Shown here piece after piece: positions 1 to 8,754 of a stretch of 64,000 nucleotides of DNA. Both the position numbers and the translations under genes were made by a program. Under the pieces are notes generated by a model, which worked only from the letters and a program-made list of their open reading frames with translations, was not told the origin of the DNA and searched no databases. Every line of letters begins with the position of its first letter. Within the stretch, counting starts at the first letter, position 1. Source of the DNA: Aporhodopirellula aestuarii (lineage in GTDB: Bacteria; Planctomycetota; Planctomycetia; Pirellulales; Pirellulaceae); assembly GCF_023701485.1 (NCBI RefSeq), contig NZ_JAMQBK010000022.1:33438-97437 (forward strand), in the 5' to 3' direction.

Positions 1-125
1 ATGCCGCATCGGCAGGCGATCACCAAGCTGACTTTTATGGGGGACTTCTCTAGAAGCAGTTTTTTGCCTCTAATAGTCTCTTGATTTCCTCACAAATCCC
101 CCCCGATGAGTGTACTCAGACTTTT

Positions 126-569
126 ATGACCACTGAGCCGACCGAAGAAGCCGAAAAGAAAGAAGACGTTGTCGAAATTGTACTCCAGTACAACAAGGAA
201 GACGTCGATGAGCATGGATTCACCTCCGTGTGGAACGTCGCTGCGGCAACCTGTGACGGTGACCAGTTACGAACCCGCGACCTCGCTGGGCGAATCCTCG
301 GGTTCCTTTGCAAGAAAGATTACGAGCACGTCGTCGTCAGTTCGACGGACGCTCAATACCTCGACGAATGGTTCGAACGCGAAAAGGCGATCCTCTACAA
401 CTGGAAAGCCGATTCGGAAACCACCGACGCAATCACCCAGCATGCTCAGGTTCCCGCCGCTTCGATGATCAGTTTTCTCAAACGAGAAAAATTCAAACCG
501 ACGGCTAATTACAGCCCCCGTCGCGCGGACCGTGTTGCCTGGTTCCAAGAAAAATGGGGCATTGGCTGA
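126..569 (+). CDS. Hypothetical acidic protein (147 aa)
   Basis: I do not recognise a family. The ATG at 126 is preferred over the upstream in-frame TTG at 81 because the residues before it look non-coding. The protein is soluble, with no signal peptide or membrane segment. An acidic, Lys-rich N-terminus is followed by a mixed alpha/beta stretch, and the C-terminus is basic with several aromatic residues. The last 16 bases overlap the start of the next gene in another frame, so the two are probably co-transcribed and translationally coupled. Nothing upstream (1-125) is identifiable. Real gene likely; function unknown. Confidence 0.6.
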   Translation: MTTEPTEEAEKKEDVVEIVLQYNKEDVDEHGFTSVWNVAAATCDGDQLRTRDLAGRILGFLCKKDYEHVVVSSTDAQYLDEWFEREKAILYNWKADSETTDAITQHAQVPAASMISFLKREKFKPTANYSPRRADRVAWFQEKWGIG

Positions 570-1747
570 GCCCGGTGTCACAACCACCCTCTGCCTTGCC
601 ATCGATCCCGGCCGACACCAGCACACGCCGCGTGTTCGCCGTCTCAACACTTCGCTCCCTGCCTCCCCTCCCCGAATTGGCAGCGGAGCGGGCCACCGAT
701 GTAGCCATCGAACATGCCGATGAACTGGTCGCGTGGCTAGCGGATCCCGCCTTCCCCAGCCACGCGTCACCGATCGCGGATCCGATCCGACTGCATCTGC
801 GAAATCGCCATCACGTGGTCGCGATTGCCGGCTTGACCGCCCACGACGAGGCCGACGCCGCCCACACCGCATCCGATGAATCTCTTGAGAGACTCTTTGG
901 TAGCGATCTCGCGAACTTTCGCGAACTGCAATCCTGGGCCCACGCTGCCAACGCGATCTGGATCACCCAAGACCACCACGTTTTTGATCCCATCGGCCGT
1001 TTGCTGCTCGACGCCAGCGGAAAGGGCCCCGATCCCGAAGCGGTGATCCCGTTCCCCGCCGACGCCCGGCAACGCAAAGCCAACTGCGAAGTCCAAATTC
1101 GAAACCGGTTGGTCGATCCCGTCGAAGGGCTGCTTCCGCTTCGTGGCGCCGGCGAAATTTGCCCAGTCGATGCCGCCGATGTCGCGCGGCGAGCGATCGC
1201 GTTATTCCTGGTCGCGACACGTGCCGAGTCGATCCTAACCGGCAAACCACTCGACACCGAACGCATGAAGCTCCGCTGCCCGATCGGTGTCGCGGCCCTA
1301 TCGCCGCGAGAGCGAGTTTTTTTCGAAACCGAACTCACCGCGTCGACTCAAGCAACGCTGGGCCGAGCTGCCACGGAATTGGCTTGGCGATATGAAGCCC
1401 TGATGGCGCTGCAGTGGGCGCTGGACATGCAGTTTGACTTGCCGTGGCCCGACGAACATGCCGATCTCACCGCGGTCACGCGGCTGATGATTGACCTACC
1501 CGACGAGGCGATCGTCGAGCAAGCACGCTTGCGATCAACCGACGAAATGCTTGACGCTGCGGAACTGCACTACCAGAGCTTTCATGCCGTCGCGTCGGCG
1601 CAACAATCGGGACGCGATCTCTCCGGAATCTACGATCCCGGTGTGGTCTGCGAACGACTCGTCGCGCTCGCTTGGATCAACGGCCTCACCCCCGGGCGAG
1701 CCGACTGGGACGCCGCCAGCGATTGGGTCGAAGGCGGCTGCGTTTAA
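554..1747 (+). CDS. DUF4272 domain-containing protein
   Basis: A 397-residue soluble protein. The region from about residue 205 to 330 fits DUF4272: an Arg/Ala-rich helix, then a stretch with LSPRERVFFE, then WRYEALMALQWALD and a PWPDEHAD motif. The N-terminal half (residues 1-200) is a separate domain that I cannot place; it carries Ser/Ala/Pro-rich segments and a HHVVAIAG strand. DUF4272 has no established biochemical role that I know of. The gene overlaps the preceding small gene by 16 bases and ends just before a convergent gene on the other strand. The ATG start at 554 is supported by the coupling, but the first 25 residues are low-complexity, so a later start is possible. Confidence 0.75.
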   Translation: MGHWLSPVSQPPSALPSIPADTSTRRVFAVSTLRSLPPLPELAAERATDVAIEHADELVAWLADPAFPSHASPIADPIRLHLRNRHHVVAIAGLTAHDEADAAHTASDESLERLFGSDLANFRELQSWAHAANAIWITQDHHVFDPIGRLLLDASGKGPDPEAVIPFPADARQRKANCEVQIRNRLVDPVEGLLPLRGAGEICPVDAADVARRAIALFLVATRAESILTGKPLDTERMKLRCPIGVAALSPRERVFFETELTASTQATLGRAATELAWRYEALMALQWALDMQFDLPWPDEHADLTAVTRLMIDLPDEAIVEQARLRSTDEMLDAAELHYQSFHAVASAQQSGRDLSGIYDPGVVCERLVALAWINGLTPGRADWDAASDWVEGGCV

Positions 1748-1748
1748 C

Positions 1749-2165
1749 CTATCTCGCGCCGAGCGACACGGTTTGACCTGGGATCTTTTCGAGCGAATCG
1801 ACGATCGATCGCTTCAGTGACTCGTCACTGTTAATCCGATTTTGTAGATCGCGAATCTTCGATTGGTCGGGTAACGACGCGCCGAGAGATTCAATCTGAA
1901 CCAAATCGGTCTCGCTATCCAGAGACACGTCAATGGGTTCGTCACCCTGCAATCCGAACTGACGCATCCAATCGACGAGCACGCTACGGATCGATTCGGT
2001 GGCTTCGATCGACGCAGCCTCGTCGGTCGACGAAATCTCGTTCGCATCGGGCCCCTTGCCGAGCACGTCGGCAAAGTCCGTGACCGCGTCCACTGTTCCT
2101 TGCACCGCGCGACTAGCCAAATTGGCCACGCCTAACGCGGTGACGGGAGAGATAGGAAATGACAT
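1749..2165 (-). CDS. Hypothetical protein (138 aa)
   Basis: No family recognised. The N-terminal 25 residues are mildly hydrophobic (SPVTALGVANLASRAV) but are not a classical signal peptide. The rest is Ser/Asp/Glu-rich and predicted helical, ending in a region with DQSKIRDLQNRI. Its ATG follows directly on the TAA stop of the upstream gene at 2166-2495 (TAAATG on the minus strand), so the two are almost certainly one transcript with coupled translation. It converges with the DUF4272 gene with only one base between the stops. Function unknown. Confidence 0.6.
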   Translation of the reverse strand: MSFPISPVTALGVANLASRAVQGTVDAVTDFADVLGKGPDANEISSTDEAASIEATESIRSVLVDWMRQFGLQGDEPIDVSLDSETDLVQIESLGASLPDQSKIRDLQNRINSDESLKRSIVDSLEKIPGQTVSLGAR

Positions 2166-2495
2166 TTAGTGCTCGTGCTTTGTCTCGAACTTAAGCGCCT
2201 TTAACCACGCTTCGAGTTTGTGTGCGTCTTCATGAGTCTTTGTCGTATGGCTGAGCCATTTCGGACAGCGATACTTAATGTCGATATGGCCGTTATGACT
2301 ATGACGTTCGACTTCACATTTGAGCTTCTTCAAAGTATCGAAAATTTGGTCGGCTTGTTTCTCGTCGTGCTCGTGACGAGCCGTCCATTTTTCGCAGCGA
2401 TACGAAACGACTTCCGCAGCCTCGGCACTTTGACCAGAAACGGAGCCAACGGAAAGAAACGCCACCGCGATGGCGAGCAATACGGATCGAAACAT
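2166..2495 (-). CDS. Small secreted His/Lys-rich protein with internal duplication
   Basis: A 109-residue protein. The ATG at 2495 is chosen over one 25 codons earlier because it has a good AGGAAAG ribosome-binding site and begins a clean signal peptide (MFRSVLLAIAVAFLS, cleavage near SGQSAEA). The mature part consists of two imperfect repeats, each starting YRCxKW, continuing through a His/Asp-rich helix and a LKxLK helix, and ending in His-rich residues (ERHSH, KHEH). Cys and His placement would suit metal binding or a disulfide, but this is inference. Stop and start codons abut the downstream gene. No known family recognised. Confidence 0.7.
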   Translation of the reverse strand: MFRSVLLAIAVAFLSVGSVSGQSAEAAEVVSYRCEKWTARHEHDEKQADQIFDTLKKLKCEVERHSHNGHIDIKYRCPKWLSHTTKTHEDAHKLEAWLKALKFETKHEH

Positions 2496-2779
2496 TAGCA
2501 ACTTTCCTACAGGATCTTTGTTTGGGGATACAACACTTGGGGTGGCGACGCCGAACGATCGGCAGAACACCCGGGCACGAACGACCCATTACCGCCGTCA
2601 TGCAAACGATTTGCATTCAATCACATGCAAACCGTCTGCACACACTTCCGACATACATTGCCGCTCGGTCCAGGATGCTTGGTAACCCTTACCCGCTTGT
2701 CAGGTCAAGGGAGGAGTCTCGAACGCCACCCCCCGCACGTCGCCTCAGGTTGCATTTTCAACCGTGAAACTCCCCCACT

Positions 2780-3694
2780 TCAGTCATCCGGATCTGCTTC
2801 GGTGCCGCTCGTCGGAGGCATGTCGAGATACCTGCGTTTGTAGTCACGCGGGGATACACCGACAATGTCGCGAAACTTTCGACTGAAATAGTTGCTGTCC
2901 GAGAACCCGACATCCATCGCGATTTCGGTGATCGATTTCTTGCTAACACGCAGTTGTTCGCAGGCCTTGCGAATTCGTAAACGGATCAAATATTGAATCG
3001 GCGAATCTTCCATCGCGGTCTCAAACGTCCGCAGAAAATTGCGCCGCGACATGTTTGAAATCTGAATCAGATGATCGAGTGTGATCGGTTCGGCGTAATG
3101 AATTTCGATGTGGGCAATCGCATCGGCGACTTCGAGTAGCCCTTGGCTCCGCGGGTCTCGGAAACGGTCATAGCATCGCGCGAGAAACGTCACCAACTGC
3201 ATCATCTGCGTCATCGCCATCACACGAAACCCCGCAGTCCGCTCATCCAGCTCGCGTTCGAGCAGCTCGATCTTTTCGATCGCAAACGCCAACTCCATCG
3301 GATTCAATCGCAACCGACTGTCGAATCGATGCCGCTGGCGGAAGGCGGGCTCGAGAGTAAACAACGCGTGGTATCCGGGCATTTCCTTCAGGTCCCCCAG
3401 GTTCCAGGGCAACTCGTCGTTGTCAAACAGAATGTTGATCAGCCTCAAGCCCTCGAGATCCTGATAGTCGTGAGGCCGTGCCCCACCAATCACGAACGCG
3501 TCGCCAGCCGCCAACTCGTATGAATCCACTCCGGTAACGTGCCGCCCACTGCCGCCGGTGATGATCACGATTTCCCAAAATTCGTGCGAGTGTAGCCCGA
3601 AAGGTTCCTGCGGATCGCGTCTTGCGACCACGATGGGAAAGCCATCGGGGTGAAAAAACTGGCTTTTTCGAAGAACTCGAATCGGTTCGTTCAT
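2780..3694 (-). CDS. AraC-family transcriptional regulator, probable rhamnose regulator
   Basis: A 304-residue regulator. The ATG at 3694 ([10 protein letters not shown]) is preferred to a start 26 codons upstream. The N-terminal cupin-type sensor domain (about residues 15-120) has HSHEFWEIV and a GDAFVIGG turn, as in RhaS/RhaR. The C-terminal 100 residues hold two helix-turn-helix units: [19 protein letters not shown] and [20 protein letters not shown], the latter being the AraC signature. It is divergently transcribed from L-rhamnose isomerase with a 212-base gap, the usual arrangement for RhaS/RhaR-type activators that bind L-rhamnose. That it controls the rha genes is inference from position. 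Confidence 0.88.
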   Translation of the reverse strand: MNEPIRVLRKSQFFHPDGFPIVVARRDPQEPFGLHSHEFWEIVIITGGSGRHVTGVDSYELAAGDAFVIGGARPHDYQDLEGLRLINILFDNDELPWNLGDLKEMPGYHALFTLEPAFRQRHRFDSRLRLNPMELAFAIEKIELLERELDERTAGFRVMAMTQMMQLVTFLARCYDRFRDPRSQGLLEVADAIAHIEIHYAEPITLDHLIQISNMSRRNFLRTFETAMEDSPIQYLIRLRIRKACEQLRVSKKSITEIAMDVGFSDSNYFSRKFRDIVGVSPRDYKRRYLDMPPTSGTEADPDD

Positions 3695-3906
3695 GGGAAT
3701 TCCGAAGAAATCTAGGCTGCTGGCACTTTTATGCTGATTGGGTGCACAATTGTAGAGGTGCGAGGCAACCAAATGGATTAAGTTCCAATATCGGCTCGGG
3801 CAGGTAACGGCATCTCATTCCACGATAGTGGGCGAATCGTTCCCATCAATGAAGCTCTGGCCGCGACAGCGTAACGAGCCCCGCCCTCTTCAACCATAGC
3901 GAAAAA
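3695..3906. promoter_or_regulatory. Divergent promoter region between the AraC regulator and rhaA
   Basis: This 212-base gap must contain the promoters of both the regulator and the rhamnose isomerase operon. I see no convincing pair of AraC-type half-sites or sigma-70 boxes by eye. The ribosome-binding site in front of rhaA is weak (A-rich only). The regulatory role is inferred from the divergent gene layout. Confidence 0.45.
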
Positions 3907-5196
3907 ATGACCAGTTCTTCGAACGTTGACTCCGCATTTGCGTTAGCCACCGAGCAATATCAGAGCATCGGCGTCAACGTCGGAGCCGCCTTAAAAACGC
4001 TTTCCACGATCGCAATTTCCGTCCACTGCTGGCAGGGCGACGATGTGGCAGGTTTCGAAAACACCGGCGAAGCCCTGGGAAGCGGTCTCGCGGTGACGGG
4101 AAACTATCCCGGCCGAGCGAGAACGGTTGATGAACTGCGGAGCGATCTCGAGATGGCGTACTCGCTGATTCCGGGACGTCACCGCCTGAATCTTCACGCC
4201 CTCTACGGCGAATTCGATGGCCACGTTGAACGAGACGAAATCGGCGTCGAGCATTTCCAAGGTTGGATGGAGTGGGCTCGCGCCCAAAGCATTTCGCTCG
4301 ACTTCAACCCGAGCTACTTCTCGCATCCCAAGGCGAACGATGGCCTGACGCTGGCCCACCCCGACGCGGGCATTCGAAAATTTTGGATTGACCACGGGAT
4401 CGCGTGCCGTCAAATCGCAGCCGAAATGGGAGCCGCGCAGGGAAATCCTTGCGTTAACAACACCTGGGTTCCAGACGGATACAAAGACCGGCCGGCCGAC
4501 CGGACGACGCCCCGCGTTCGTCTCGCAGAATCTCTCGACACAATTTTTGCCGATCCCATCGATGCCTCGCATTTGCTCGAAGCCGTCGAATGCAAACTGT
4601 TCGGCATCGGTTCGGAAAGTTACGTGGTCGGCTCGCACGAGTTCTACATGGGCTATTCGATCACGCGAAACAAAGTGCTGTGCCTCGACGCAGGTCACTT
4701 CCATCCCACCGAAGTCATCTCCGATAAAATTTCCTCGACATTGATGTATGTCCCCGAATTACTGCTGCACGTCAGTCGCGGGGTTCGGTGGGACAGCGAT
4801 CACGTCGTCACCATGTCTGACGAATTGCAAGCGATCATGCAAGAGATCGTGCGGGGCAATCACCTCAAACGCGTTCACATCGGGCTGGATTTCTTCGACG
4901 CGAGCATCAATCGCATCGCGGCCTGGGCGATTGGCACCCGAAATACGCTCAAAGCGTTGCTCATGGCGTTGCTTGAACCCACCGCAGAACTGAAACGCCT
5001 CGAACTCGAAGGCGATTTGACCGCCCGATTGGCGTTGATGGAAGAGCAAAAGACGATGCCCTTCGGCGCCATCTGGGATCATTATTGCCAATCCTCTGGA
5101 GTTCCCGTGGGACGCCAATGGCTGGACGCAGTTCGCGGATACGAATCATCTGTGTTATCCAGCCGCAGCGACGCGGCTGAAAACGCGATCGCCTGA
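3907..5196 (+). CDS. rhaA: L-rhamnose isomerase
   Basis: A cytoplasmic, metal-dependent aldose-ketose isomerase converting L-rhamnose to L-rhamnulose, the first step of rhamnose catabolism. At 429 residues it matches the usual 415-430. Family landmarks: [14 protein letters not shown] near the N-terminus, [26 protein letters not shown] (metal/substrate loop), [29 protein letters not shown] and [17 protein letters not shown]. The metal-binding His, Asp and Glu positions appear intact. It is the first gene of a short operon with the permease at 5307. The matching kinase is at 10010-11557 on the other strand; the aldolase is not in the window. Confidence 0.96.
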   Translation: MTSSSNVDSAFALATEQYQSIGVNVGAALKTLSTIAISVHCWQGDDVAGFENTGEALGSGLAVTGNYPGRARTVDELRSDLEMAYSLIPGRHRLNLHALYGEFDGHVERDEIGVEHFQGWMEWARAQSISLDFNPSYFSHPKANDGLTLAHPDAGIRKFWIDHGIACRQIAAEMGAAQGNPCVNNTWVPDGYKDRPADRTTPRVRLAESLDTIFADPIDASHLLEAVECKLFGIGSESYVVGSHEFYMGYSITRNKVLCLDAGHFHPTEVISDKISSTLMYVPELLLHVSRGVRWDSDHVVTMSDELQAIMQEIVRGNHLKRVHIGLDFFDASINRIAAWAIGTRNTLKALLMALLEPTAELKRLELEGDLTARLALMEEQKTMPFGAIWDHYCQSSGVPVGRQWLDAVRGYESSVLSSRSDAAENAIA

Positions 5197-5306
5197 CCCA
5201 ACCTCACATCATCCCACGACCAACCTTTGCTGGCGAACCGACCAACGGTCTCGGCAACCGAATTGGCGAATGACCCCACGCATTTTTCAACGCAAGGAAC
5301 GATTCA

Positions 5307-6737
5307 TTGAGCGACGAAAATTCAACCGAACCGGAAACCATCACGAGTGGTGAGTTTGAACGGCAACCGGTTCCCGACTCCGCATTACTCGGCGCCGGGA
5401 AATTTTGGGGCATGTATGCCGGCGAACACGCCGCCGGTACCGAATTCATGATCGGTCCCCTCTTTCTTGCCGCTGGCGCTAGCCTATCGGATCTCTTGCT
5501 GGGACTGTTGCTAGGCAACTTCCTCGCCGTGCTGACTTGGCGGTTCCTCGTCACACCGATTGCGATCGCCAAACGCATGACGTTGTACTACCAACTCGAA
5601 CGCATTGCCGGTAGCGGATTGGTCAAACTCTATAATGTCGTCAACGGAGTGCTGTTTTGTTTCCTCGCCGGTGCGATGGTGACGGTCTCGGCCAGCGCCG
5701 TGGGTATCCCGTTTGGAACGATGTATGAAGTCCCCGAATCGACGTTCGCCCTGGGAAGCACTGACTTCACGATTATTGTGATTTTGGTCGGCGCCGTGAT
5801 GGCAATCATTGCAGCGGCCGGATACCAAACCGTCGCGCGGGTCGCTAATATCGCGGCACCTTGGATGATCGCTATCTTTGCCGCGTGCGGCATCGTTTCC
5901 CTCGCCCAAATGGACGCCACTTCGATCTCCGCTTTGTCGAAGGGAGAATTTTGGCAGAACGCGATCGAAGTTGTCCAATCAAAACAGGGCGCCTCGCAAT
6001 TCGGATTTTGGCAGATCGTCGTCTTCGCTTGGCTGTGCAATGGTGCAATGCACTTCGGCATGGCCGACCTTTCCATCTTTCGTTTCGCACGCAGCGCGTC
6101 ATCGGGATGGGCTCCGGCAATCGGCATGTTCCTGGGTCACTACATGGCCTGGATCGCCGCCGCGTTGCTGCTTGCGGCGCAAATCAAACTGTCCCAAGAC
6201 GTGACCGCCAACCCGGGTGCGTTGGCGTGGGGTGCACTCGGATGGACCGGTATCATTTGCGTAATCATCGCGGGTTGGACAACCGCCAACCCAACGATCT
6301 ATCGCGCCGGGCTTGCCTTTCAAGGCGTCTTTCCGAAAAGCCCTCGGGTGGTCATGACATTGGTAGCCGGCGCCGTCGCGACCGCGGCGGGAGCCTTCCC
6401 CAACCTTTCGGCCCAATTGCTCGGGTTCGTCGGCACCTATGGCACGGTACTCGGGCCGATGGGTGCGATTATCTTCGTCGATTTTTACTTCATGAAACGC
6501 TTCGGCATGCGTGAAGAAGACGCCTTCCATCGCGGCACTTCGTTTAACCTCGCCGTGCTATTGGCATGGGTGATTCCGGTTGCCTTGGGTCTGTACCTGA
6601 TCTTCGTACCGACGTCGCTGTTCCCTGAAAAACTATTCGCCGCCTACGCGGTTGTGCCGTGCTGGATCGCATCCGGTGTGATCTATTTCGCGTTGAGCCT
6701 ATTGATGCGTGATAAGTCTAACCTCAGCACCACGTGA
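5307..6737 (+). CDS. NCS1-family permease in the rhamnose operon
   Basis: A 476-residue inner-membrane protein with about 12 hydrophobic segments. The N-terminal GKFWGMYAGEHAAGTEFMIG stretch and overall layout match the NCS1 nucleobase-cation symporter family (cytosine/purine permeases). The start is a TTG at 5307, supported by AAGGA nine bases upstream; no suitable ATG exists near it. Characterised NCS1 proteins import nucleobases, hydantoins, thiamine-type compounds or allantoin, but this gene lies 110 bases downstream of rhaA and no nucleobase gene is near. A role in L-rhamnose or a related sugar is therefore plausible but is inference. No RhaT-like transporter is present in the window. 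Confidence 0.85.
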   Translation: MSDENSTEPETITSGEFERQPVPDSALLGAGKFWGMYAGEHAAGTEFMIGPLFLAAGASLSDLLLGLLLGNFLAVLTWRFLVTPIAIAKRMTLYYQLERIAGSGLVKLYNVVNGVLFCFLAGAMVTVSASAVGIPFGTMYEVPESTFALGSTDFTIIVILVGAVMAIIAAAGYQTVARVANIAAPWMIAIFAACGIVSLAQMDATSISALSKGEFWQNAIEVVQSKQGASQFGFWQIVVFAWLCNGAMHFGMADLSIFRFARSASSGWAPAIGMFLGHYMAWIAAALLLAAQIKLSQDVTANPGALAWGALGWTGIICVIIAGWTTANPTIYRAGLAFQGVFPKSPRVVMTLVAGAVATAAGAFPNLSAQLLGFVGTYGTVLGPMGAIIFVDFYFMKRFGMREEDAFHRGTSFNLAVLLAWVIPVALGLYLIFVPTSLFPEKLFAAYAVVPCWIASGVIYFALSLLMRDKSNLSTT

Positions 6738-6776
6738 TGCTCGGATCGTTGACAACCTTGTCAAACGATCCGCATC
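6736..6776 (+). terminator. Strong intercistronic hairpin after the permease
   Basis: The arms GGATCGTTGACAA and TTGTCAAACGATCC pair with a single bulged A and a two-base loop. Flanking GATGC and GCATC extend the stem past a small bulge. There is no T-run, so it is not a classical intrinsic terminator. It may attenuate or stabilise the message between the permease and the small membrane protein gene. Confidence 0.55.
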
Positions 6777-6821
6777 GTCATCCGTTGCCCGTCACAATCA
6801 CCCCATTCCCCAGACGCTCAC

Positions 6822-7019
6822 ATGAACCTTGCACTCAAAATCGTTTCGGCCGTGGCGATCGCCTTGGTGACCATCCCAAGCGTTCTTTATTTCACGGGCA
6901 CCATGGCTCCTGAAACGGTCAAAACGATTGCCTTGGTAGGCACGGTCGTTTGGTTCATCGCGACTCCGCTGTGGATGGGTCGTGAACTCCCGATCGATGC
7001 GGACAACATCGAAATTTGA
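6822..7019 (+). CDS. Small two-helix membrane protein
   Basis: A 65-residue protein with two hydrophobic helices: about residues 5-25 (ALKIVSAVAIALVTIPSVL) and 33-52 (VKTIALVGTVVWFIATPLWM), followed by a short polar tail. It sits 84 bases after the permease, behind a strong hairpin, on the same strand. It could be an accessory subunit of the permease or simply the last gene of the rhamnose operon. No family recognised. A long open frame on the opposite strand here looks like a shadow. Confidence 0.65.
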   Translation: MNLALKIVSAVAIALVTIPSVLYFTGTMAPETVKTIALVGTVVWFIATPLWMGRELPIDADNIEI

Positions 7020-7252
7020 TACTTGCGCCGCGGCATGATGCTCGTGCCCCGGTGCAGAGCAAAGGCGTACCCGATCGGGGCTTGCATAGATACGCGTGGA
7101 ATTGCCGCGGAACAAGGCAGGCAGCACCGTCCCGCAACGACGAACCCCCGAGCTTCCCATCACCGTCGATTCAACACGCCAAGCGATTCGACGTGGCGAT
7201 GCTTTCGACACGTCTAGCTGGAAAACGCCACTTCTCAGATAGCTTGGTCTCT

Positions 7253-7302
7253 CCGAGACCGAGAATTGCGGGCGTTTCTGCTTCCGGAGCCTCGGAGAGG
7301 CT
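7253..7302 (+). repeat. 50-bp direct repeat, copy 1
   Basis: Begins CCGAGACCGAGAATTGCGGG and ends CCTCGGAGAGGCT. It matches 7620-7669 with only a few mismatches. The CCTCGGAGAGG core is itself nearly palindromic. It is non-coding and lies inside the composite block. Confidence 0.75.
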
Positions 7303-7373
7303 GTGAAGTTATTTAGTGTGGCCGTTCGCTCTGCGAACGAGCGTTCCCGTAAGCTTCGTTTGCGGGGGACATT

Positions 7374-7443
7374 GATTGTTTTAGTGCCTTTTTTAGCGGT
7401 AACGGCGCAAGCCGTCCGGTCCCGAGTCACCGGACGGCTCGCG
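7374..7443 (+). repeat. Dispersed hairpin repeat, truncated copy
   Basis: Starts GATTGTTTTAGTGCC, followed by a T-run and a hairpin whose arms are GCCGTCCGGT and ACCGGACGGC around the loop CCCGAGTC. The same sequence, with one base fewer, occurs in inverse orientation at 63795-63873. Here the right arm diverges after CTCGCG, so the outer stem is lost. Confidence 0.8.
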
Positions 7444-7456
7444 GGCTGTTGATTTA

Positions 7457-7535
7457 GTGAGCCGTCGGCGCTAGCCGCGGGCCTTACGGCTACGATGCGC
7501 TCATTGGACGCCCGCAGCTGGCGCTGTCGGCTCAC
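7457..7535 (+). repeat. Second imperfect hairpin repeat
   Basis: GTGAGCCGTCGGCGCTAGC (7457-7475) pairs imperfectly with GCTGGCGCTGTCGGCTCAC (7517-7535), with about three mismatches. The interior (GCGGGCCTTACGGCTACG) is also partly self-complementary. I recall similar sequences as dispersed repeats in Rhodopirellula genomes. Non-coding. Confidence 0.6.
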
Positions 7536-7619
7536 TCATGTTTGCGAAACGACTAACTCAACAGTCCGCTCGCGCCGCTCCGCTACTTTTGAAATCCCGC
7601 AGTAATTAAATCGAATCCC

Positions 7620-7669
7620 CCGAGACCGAAAATTGCGGGCGTTTCTGCTTCGGAAGCCTCGGAGAGGCT
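7620..7669 (+). repeat. 50-bp direct repeat, copy 2
   Basis: Near-identical to 7253-7302 in the same orientation. The pair flanks the two hairpin repeats, so the interior could have been inserted or deleted by recombination between them. Confidence 0.75.
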
Positions 7670-7737
7670 CCGCTACGTGAAAATCGAAAACTCCAATACG
7701 TCTGCCAGAACGAAGTGTTTTCCAGCTAACGACGTGC

Positions 7738-8385
7738 TCAGATGCGTTTGGCGACAAGCACACGGAACAGGGAAAGCGGGTTGTTCTTGTGACAACTCTC
7801 AACTTCGATTGGCAGTTCGGTTAACAAATCGTTGACCTCGAGGTCGGTTCGCCAGCCAAGTCGGCGAGTAATGCCGCCTGCGGAATCGACCACGCGAGCG
7901 ATCAACGGGTTCTCGCTGCGGAAGTGGTTGATGACGAGAATCCGCCCTCCAGGTTTGCAGACGCGAACCATCTCTCGCATCATCTGCTCAGGACGAGAAA
8001 CGACGCTGATCGTGTGAAACGACGTCACCAAATCGAAGCTCGCATCGTCGAACTGTAATTCCTCCGCGTTCATCGAACGCACCTGAATGTGCCGCCATTC
8101 GTTCTTGTCGATCAACACCTCGGCTTCGGCCAACATCGATTCGGAGAGGTCGACGCCGAGAACCTCCGCATGATGCGGATAGGCTTCGAGCGACATGCCG
8201 GTGCCGACACCGACTTCCAAAACTCGCGTCCCGGAGGGGATATCCAGAGCCGTGAGATTCGCCTGAATCCGACGTTTCGCGACCGCCGGCCAAAGAGCTT
8301 GATATGCCGGAACCAAGTTGTGATAGAAATGGCTTTCGTGCGGCTGCGGCACGGATCCTTCCGACTTCGATTCCAATTTCAGCAT
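7738..8385 (-). CDS. Class I SAM-dependent methyltransferase, PmtA-like
   Basis: A 215-residue soluble protein. The SAM-binding motif I is VLEVGVGTG (about residues 55-63), followed by the acidic end of strand 2 (VLGVDLSESML), then FDLVTSFHTISVV and VCKPGGRILVINHF. The N-terminal YHNLVPAYQALWPAVAKRR segment, together with motif I, most resembles bacterial phosphatidylethanolamine N-methyltransferases of the PmtA type; UbiE-like quinone methyltransferases are the main alternative. It is a single gene, with the repeat block immediately downstream. The substrate is unproven. Confidence 0.8.
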   Translation of the reverse strand: MLKLESKSEGSVPQPHESHFYHNLVPAYQALWPAVAKRRIQANLTALDIPSGTRVLEVGVGTGMSLEAYPHHAEVLGVDLSESMLAEAEVLIDKNEWRHIQVRSMNAEELQFDDASFDLVTSFHTISVVSRPEQMMREMVRVCKPGGRILVINHFRSENPLIARVVDSAGGITRRLGWRTDLEVNDLLTELPIEVESCHKNNPLSLFRVLVAKRI

Positions 8386-8754
8386 GAATGCCCTTTCCCC
8401 GGTGCGGTGGAGCGAGAACGACTAGCCCTCGCCTGAATGTTGCTTGATTGTCGCATTTTCTTGGCCAATTTACCGCCCGTGGAGGGCGCCGTATACCAAT
8501 TTCGAAGCGAATTTTGCGCCACGATTACATTTCGCGGCAGTGGTGGCCCTTCCGAATCGTGACCGGAGACGCCGATCGGCGGCCTCCACCAGCGAAATGC
8601 CTCGGCGGATCATAATCAGGCGATTGCGGCGGCCTCAACGGTGAAAAAATGTTCCGCAACAATCGCGATTCGATCGTCGCCGTAGCCCGGTTACGACCTT
8701 TCTTCCCCTCGGACGCGAACGCAGCCGACACCCAGACAACTCCAAACCGTCTCG
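8386..8754. other. Intergenic region, 369 bases
   Basis: No gene, RNA or clear repeat was seen on either strand. Short open frames here lack coding character. It should hold the promoter of the methyltransferase gene; on its other side lies only the 3' end of the Rrf2 gene. Confidence 0.4.

Larger units (their letters stand above)
7215..7728. mobile_element. Composite repeat block bounded by 12-bp inverted repeats
   Basis: TAGCTGGAAAAC at 7215-7226 is perfectly inverted at 7717-7728 (GTTTTCCAGCTA). Between them lie two 50-bp direct repeats, a truncated long hairpin and a second hairpin, with no credible gene. The layout suggests a non-autonomous, MITE-like or REP-type element, or several nested insertions. 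No transposase is nearby and I cannot identify a target-site duplication. The motif TCCAGCTAAC at the right edge recurs at 63929-63938 beside the other hairpin copy. Confidence 0.4.

Noticed and set aside
6798..7535. 245-codon open frame on the minus strand over the small membrane protein and repeats
   Set aside because: Runs through dispersed hairpin repeats and is antisense to a plausible operon gene; Arg-rich, no family.
7215..7728. CRISPR array
   Set aside because: Repeats are few, of different types and not regularly spaced; no cas gene is present.
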